Shown here piece by piece: positions 8,129 to 11,238 of a stretch of 11,238 bases of DNA. A program made the position numbers and the translations under genes. Source of the stretch: JBAVQS01 sp049694275. Its GTDB lineage: Bacteria; Chloroflexota; Anaerolineae; UBA4142; SHND01. The notes beneath the pieces are model-generated. The model saw only the letters and a program-made list of their open reading frames with translations. It did not search any database and was not told the DNA's origin. The stretch is from positions 1 to 11,238 of the forward strand of contig JBAVQS010000423.1 in NCBI GenBank assembly GCA_049694275.1, read 5' to 3'. The stretch's first letter is position 1. Every line of letters begins with the position of its first letter.

Positions 8129-9562
8129 CTATAATTGTTTTCTGATGCGGCGCGCGTCTTCGGCCACTTCATCTAGAGTTCCTTTGGCGATAAAGGCGCG
8201 CTCGGGCCAATCGTCACAGTCTCCTTCTAAAATCGCACGTACGCCGGCGATGGTATCCTTGCGGGTCACAAAACGACCTTCCGGCCCACCGTACCCCTGC
8301 ATGATGAACAGCGGCTGCGAGAGAAACCTTTCAAGCCGGCGGGCGCGCGCAACGATCTCTTTTTCTTGCGTTTCCAGCTCATCCAGGCCAAGCAGAGTGA
8401 TCTTGTCCTGCAAGTTCTTGTACTGCTGAAGCACGCGCTGTGTCTCCCGCGCCGCCGTATAATGTTCGCTGTCGATGCCCGCCTGCTCGGAGCGCAGCAA
8501 TTTGGATGTGCTCTCAAGCGGGTTGACCGCCGGATGAATCCCTTTTTCAAAAAGCGTCCGATCGAGGGCCAGATAAGCGTCGAAATGCCCAAAGGCCGTG
8601 ACCGGCCCCGGGTCGCTAAAATCATCCGTCGGAATATAAATCGCCTGGATGCTGGTCAGGCTGGCGCTTTTGGTCGAGACCAATCGCTCTTCCAACGCGC
8701 CGACCTCGGCGGCGAGCGTCGGCTGATAGCCCAACTCCGACGGCATGTGCCCCAACAGCGCCGACACCTCAGCCCCTGCTTGCATAAAGCGAAAGATATT
8801 GTCCAGGATGAACAGCACGTTCTGCCGCCGTGCGTCCCGGAAATATTCCGCCATCGTGATGCCCGTCTGGACCACCCGCAGGCGCAACCCCGGCGGCTCG
8901 TTCATCTGGCCGAACAGCGTGACGCTGCTTTTCGCCAGATCGGAACTCGCGCGGAGAATATCCCAAAGCTCGGTCCCTTCGCGGGAGCGTTCACCCACCC
9001 CGACAAAAATCGAGATGCCTTTGTGAACAGTCACAAAGTTGTGAAAAAGTTCGCCCAGCAGCACCGACTTGCCAACGCCGGCCCCGCCAAAAATGCCAAT
9101 CTTGCCGCCACGCGGAAAGGGGGTCAGCAAATCAATCACTTTGACGCCCGTTTCGAGCGGTTCGAGCGTAATATCCAGATCCGTCAGGCCAGGCGCGGCA
9201 TGGCGGGTTGAGGTCCAGCCGACATCGACGAGCGGTCCCGCGCCGTCAATCGGTTTGCCCAACGTATTAAACATCCGCCCCAGAATGCCCGGCCCGACCG
9301 GCGCCTGGATAGGTTCGTCGTCCGTCACGGCGCAATCGCCACGCCGCAGTCCATCGGTCAACCCCAGCGCGATGCAGCGCACCCAGGAATTCCCGATGTG
9401 CTGTTCCACCTCGGCGCAAACCCCGCGCCCCGGTGCGGCATGATCCCGCTTGTCCGAAACCCAAACCAGGTCATAGATTCTGGGCAGTTCCCCTTCAGGA
9501 AACGCGATATCCACGATTGGTCCGATGATTTGGACGATCTTGCCCACCGTTCGTTTATTCAT
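8129..9562 (-). CDS. Orphan F1-ATPase beta-subunit paralogue
   Basis: The protein has 477 residues, the normal length for AtpD, and aligns by eye along its whole length with the F1 beta subunit. The N-terminal beta barrel begins GKIVQIIGPIVDIAF. Walker A is GGAGVGKS (159-166). GVGERSREG holds the catalytic Glu191, Walker B is VLFILDN (Asp254), and LGYQPTLAAEVG and RFLSQPLF are conserved. Some F1-specific positions differ. GIYPAVDPLDS is GIHPAVNPLES here, putting His343 where the adenine-pocket Tyr normally sits. The DELSEED lever that contacts gamma/epsilon reads DELETQE. No alpha, gamma, epsilon, delta or membrane subunit is nearby, so it is not part of an ATP synthase operon. Its ATG overlaps the GNAT stop as ATGA. 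It is probably a repurposed hexameric or partner-dependent ATPase; its partner is unknown. Identity as a beta-family protein is firm, but the function is open. Confidence 0.9.
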   Translation of the reverse strand: MNKRTVGKIVQIIGPIVDIAFPEGELPRIYDLVWVSDKRDHAAPGRGVCAEVEQHIGNSWVRCIALGLTDGLRRGDCAVTDDEPIQAPVGPGILGRMFNTLGKPIDGAGPLVDVGWTSTRHAAPGLTDLDITLEPLETGVKVIDLLTPFPRGGKIGIFGGAGVGKSVLLGELFHNFVTVHKGISIFVGVGERSREGTELWDILRASSDLAKSSVTLFGQMNEPPGLRLRVVQTGITMAEYFRDARRQNVLFILDNIFRFMQAGAEVSALLGHMPSELGYQPTLAAEVGALEERLVSTKSASLTSIQAIYIPTDDFSDPGPVTAFGHFDAYLALDRTLFEKGIHPAVNPLESTSKLLRSEQAGIDSEHYTAARETQRVLQQYKNLQDKITLLGLDELETQEKEIVARARRLERFLSQPLFIMQGYGGPEGRFVTRKDTIAGVRAILEGDCDDWPERAFIAKGTLDEVAEDARRIRKQL

Positions 9563-10092
9563 GATCGCGCGTCAGTATCCATGAACCGGGCGAGCAATAC
9601 CTCGTCGATGTACCTTCCCTGAATCTGAAACTGCCGGGCGCGACGCCCCTCGCGCTCGAATCCACAGCGCCGGAACAGGCGCAAGGCCCGTGTGTTCGTC
9701 TCAAACACCGTCGCCGTCAGCTTGAGATAGCCGGCCTGACTTGCCCAGGCGATGGCATATTCCAGCAATCGACTGCCGATTCCCTTTTCTCGGTAGGGCT
9801 CGATCAGGGCAATGCCTACATCGGCGACGTGGTAATCTTTGTGCCCAAAGCCGCCGGGGGAGCAGCGTACATGTCCGGCAATCGTTCCATCCAGTTCCGC
9901 AATTGCCAGCAGGTGCGGCAGCGACAGCACGCCGGGGTCGGCCAGCATCGTTTCCCATGCCGGAGTCGGCACAAAGCAATCCGATTCGAGATAAATCTGT
10001 TCGGCGCAAACCCGGTTGATATTCTCGATAATGAGATTCCGGTCCTGCGGTTGCGCCAGGCGGATGAGAAATGGGCGACCATCCGTTGTCAT
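9559..10092 (-). CDS. GNAT-family N-acetyltransferase (RimJ/RimL-like)
   Basis: The protein has 177 residues, the usual length for a single GNAT domain. VADVGIALIEPYREKGIGSR contains the acetyl-CoA-binding R/Q-x-x-G-x-G motif (YREKGIG). The C-terminal pattern TNTRALRLFRRCGFEREG and then GRYIDEVLLARFM is typical of RimJ/RimL and related acetyltransferases that modify N-terminal or side-chain amines. The ATG at 10092 lies 16 nt after the UppS-like stop. It has no strong ribosome-binding sequence, but the frame's longer forms overlap the upstream gene by up to 245 nt and add no GNAT-like sequence. The stop overlaps the F1-beta start as ATGA. Its substrate is unknown. Given its location it might acetylate a product or protein of this operon, but that is a guess. 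Confidence 0.87.
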   Translation of the reverse strand: MTTDGRPFLIRLAQPQDRNLIIENINRVCAEQIYLESDCFVPTPAWETMLADPGVLSLPHLLAIAELDGTIAGHVRCSPGGFGHKDYHVADVGIALIEPYREKGIGSRLLEYAIAWASQAGYLKLTATVFETNTRALRLFRRCGFEREGRRARQFQIQGRYIDEVLLARFMDTDARS

Positions 10093-10108
10093 ACCCGGCG
10101 CGAGACAA

Positions 10109-11047
10109 TTAGCCGCAAGCGGCAAGGTCTGGGACCCAGACACTTCCAATGCGGTGTCCCAGGCCAATAACCTGGTCTGCATTTTTTTCATAAAAGGTAC
10201 GTAGGGCTCGGCGGTCCTGCGGCGCCATCGGCGCGGTTCCCTGTCGCAGTCCGCTTCGTTCAAAGAGGAGATCAAACAGAATCTCGCGATAGGTTCGGGC
10301 GTTGATTCCCAGTGATCCGGCCCCTGGGGAAAAATAGATCTCGGTATCCCCACTCACCAAAAAACGCGGCAGGGCGCCCATGCCGCTGAATTTGCTCGTC
10401 ATGATAAAGAAATCGGCGGGCGGGAGGACTGCGCCATAATACTGTTGGATTTGCTCGGCACGCGTCGGAATGCGACCGTATTGTTGATAAAACCGGATGC
10501 CTTGCTCGGCCACATCTTCAGCGAGATAGGGGGATTCGCCAATCGCAAAGTATAGGGTATGCTTCTGGTGTGAAGCGGTTTGCGCACATACTTCTCGAAT
10601 CCAAGGGCGCGCCGGGGCAGCCGCCGTCGTGTCCAGACGATCCGGATCGCCATAGACCCTGACCCGGATGTCATACGCGTCATAGAAATCCAGCCAGGTA
10701 GAACTGTGAAAAAGGAGCTCGAGACCGATGAGGGCGGTAAAGGCCTGATAGTCGCCGCCGCGATTGAGGACGGAGCGGCTGAGGATCGGGACGAGCAGAA
10801 TATCGAGACCGTGATCGAAGAATACCTGGAGGCTGGAGAGGAGGTATTGCGCAGGGAAGGTGGCGCAGAGGCGGTAGAATTCCTCCGTGCCCGGCTCGGC
10901 ATCGGTCAGCGCCATAACTAAACGGCGACTGCCATCGGGCACAAAAACGCCCAACCTGGGATAGCCCTGATTCTGGACCAGATGGGCGATCTCAGGCGTA
11001 GCTAGTTTGAGAAAAGTTTCACGCTCCATCGTATGGATTGCTTGCAT
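10109..11047 (-). CDS. Divergent cis-prenyltransferase (UppS)-like protein
   Basis: The protein has 312 residues, longer than the roughly 250 of UppS. GVFVPDGSRRLVMAL (33-47) corresponds to the UppS MDGNGRWA motif and keeps the catalytic Asp (Asp38). LSRSVLNRGGDY (89-100) fits the FSxENWxRP region, and DIRVRVYGDPDRLD (126-139) fits the GIRxRxIGD motif. DFFIMTSKFSGMGALPRFL (212-230) aligns with DLLIRTSGExRLSNFLLWQ, but the Arg, Glu and Ser that bind isopentenyl diphosphate in UppS are not retained. IYFSPG fits the next YF element. The fold assignment therefore looks sound, while ordinary chain elongation seems unlikely. It may be a non-canonical prenyl-diphosphate enzyme or a non-catalytic relative. 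It is the first gene of the apparent operon. The ATG at 11047 gives the longest form; a second ATG at 11029 is also possible, and neither has a clear ribosome-binding sequence. Confidence 0.72.
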   Translation of the reverse strand: MQAIHTMERETFLKLATPEIAHLVQNQGYPRLGVFVPDGSRRLVMALTDAEPGTEEFYRLCATFPAQYLLSSLQVFFDHGLDILLVPILSRSVLNRGGDYQAFTALIGLELLFHSSTWLDFYDAYDIRVRVYGDPDRLDTTAAAPARPWIREVCAQTASHQKHTLYFAIGESPYLAEDVAEQGIRFYQQYGRIPTRAEQIQQYYGAVLPPADFFIMTSKFSGMGALPRFLVSGDTEIYFSPGAGSLGINARTYREILFDLLFERSGLRQGTAPMAPQDRRALRTFYEKNADQVIGLGHRIGSVWVPDLAACG

Positions 11048-11072
11048 GTGGACCGGGCCGCGCGAACCTATG

Positions 11073-11078
11073 ATTTTA
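11073..11078 (-). promoter_or_regulatory. Possible -10 box upstream of the operon
   Basis: TAAAAT on the minus strand matches 5 of 6 positions of the -10 consensus and lies 25 nt before the UppS-like ATG at 11047. No good -35 box occurs at 16-18 nt. A TTGTCA is at 11130-11135, too far away for this hexamer. This is a weak candidate for the promoter of the seven-gene operon. Confidence 0.25.
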
Positions 11079-11141
11079 TGGACAGAACGTTTGTACTTTC
11101 GTAATTAGTAAGGTAACCGTTCAGTGGTGTGACAACCAGCG

Positions 11142-11162
11142 CGTCAATGACGATTATTGACG
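11142..11162. promoter_or_regulatory. Palindromic candidate operator in the divergent region
   Basis: CGTCAAT and ATTGACG are perfect 7-bp inverted repeats separated by 7 nt. The size and symmetry suit a dimeric transcription regulator. The site is about 95 bp upstream of the minus-strand operon and directly upstream of the possible plus-strand promoter, so one protein could affect both directions. A chance palindrome cannot be excluded. Confidence 0.4.
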
Positions 11163-11163
11163 A

Positions 11164-11192
11164 TGGTCACGGCAACGAGACGAGTGCATAAT
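11164..11192 (+). promoter_or_regulatory. Possible plus-strand promoter of the divergent gene
   Basis: TGGTCA (11164-11169, 4 of 6 matches) and CATAAT (11187-11192, 5 of 6) are separated by exactly 17 nt. The expected start point coincides with the ATG at 11199, which would give a leaderless transcript. The pattern is suggestive but short. Confidence 0.35.
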
Positions 11193-11198
11193 TGTGAC

Positions 11199-11238
11199 AT
11201 GAGTGCCGAGCAAACTCCTTCGGGCATTTCAGCGGAAG
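11199..11238 (+). CDS. Possible divergent gene, first 13 codons only
   Basis: An ATG opens a frame beginning MSAEQTPSGISAE that continues past the right edge. It has no ribosome-binding sequence but sits 7 nt after a possible -10 box, consistent with leaderless translation. Nothing about its product can be said. It could be the regulator that uses the palindrome, but it may also not be a gene. Confidence 0.35.
   Translation, partial: MSAEQTPSGISAE

Noticed and set aside
8366..9211. 281-codon open frame on the plus strand opposite the F1-beta paralogue
   Set aside because: It is antisense to a gene conserved over its full length and shows no family motif, so it is a shadow frame.
8129..9562. 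Start of a housekeeping ATP synthase operon
   Set aside because: No alpha, gamma, delta, epsilon or membrane subunit flanks the beta-like gene, and key F1-specific residues are altered.
10093..10353. Longer GNAT form from a GTG, adding 87 residues
   Set aside because: The extra part overlaps the well-conserved end of the UppS-like gene by 245 nt and carries no GNAT features. The ATG at 10092 gives a normal single-domain length.

Overview
The window is 11,238 bases of a moderately GC-rich bacterial chromosome, and almost every gene lies on the minus strand. The taxonomic signal is weak. A membrane-anchored VanW protein, TPR-STAND and TIR-STAND ATPases, and a PqqE-type radical SAM/SPASM enzyme suggest Chloroflexota or a similar large-genome, possibly multicellular, bacterium; this is an inference. 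No rRNA, tRNA, transposase, CRISPR array or phage gene was seen.

Layout in transcription order, from right to left. At 11199-11238 there is only the start of a possible plus-strand gene, divergent from everything else. The divergent intergenic region (11048-11198) contains a perfect 7+7 bp palindrome. Seven minus-strand genes follow, packed as one apparent operon: a cis-prenyltransferase (UppS)-like protein that has lost motif residues (10109-11047); a GNAT acetyltransferase (9559-10092); an orphan F1-ATPase beta-like subunit (8129-9562); an NB-ARC/TPR STAND ATPase (5410-8115); a 65-residue peptide (5208-5405); a TIR-STAND ATPase (3238-5211); and a radical SAM/SPASM enzyme with a PqqD-like C-terminus (1970-3232). 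Junctions are 16 nt, ATGA overlap, 13 nt, 4 nt, ATGA overlap and 5 nt. A separate gene with its own extended -10 promoter follows: a VanW/YoaR-type cell-envelope protein that runs off the left edge (1-1799).

The main result is the block 1970-8115: TPR-STAND ATPase, small peptide, TIR protein and radical SAM/SPASM maturase. This is the same set of parts as the actinobacterial FxSxx-COOH (FxsA/FxsB/FxsC/FxsT) RiPP system, but the peptide does not end in FxSxx. It has a Cys-Ala-Cys motif and a Ser/Thr/Gln/Pro-rich tail instead. The TIR domain is fused to its own STAND ATPase, and the operon adds an F1-beta paralogue, a GNAT and a UppS-like protein. A plausible model is that the radical SAM enzyme modifies the peptide and the two STAND proteins sense or act on it, with TIR as an NAD-directed effector. 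That model is inference. The peptide is easy to miss because the TIR reading frame can be extended over its C-terminal part; two ATGA/short-gap junctions and ribosome-binding sequences support the arrangement given here.
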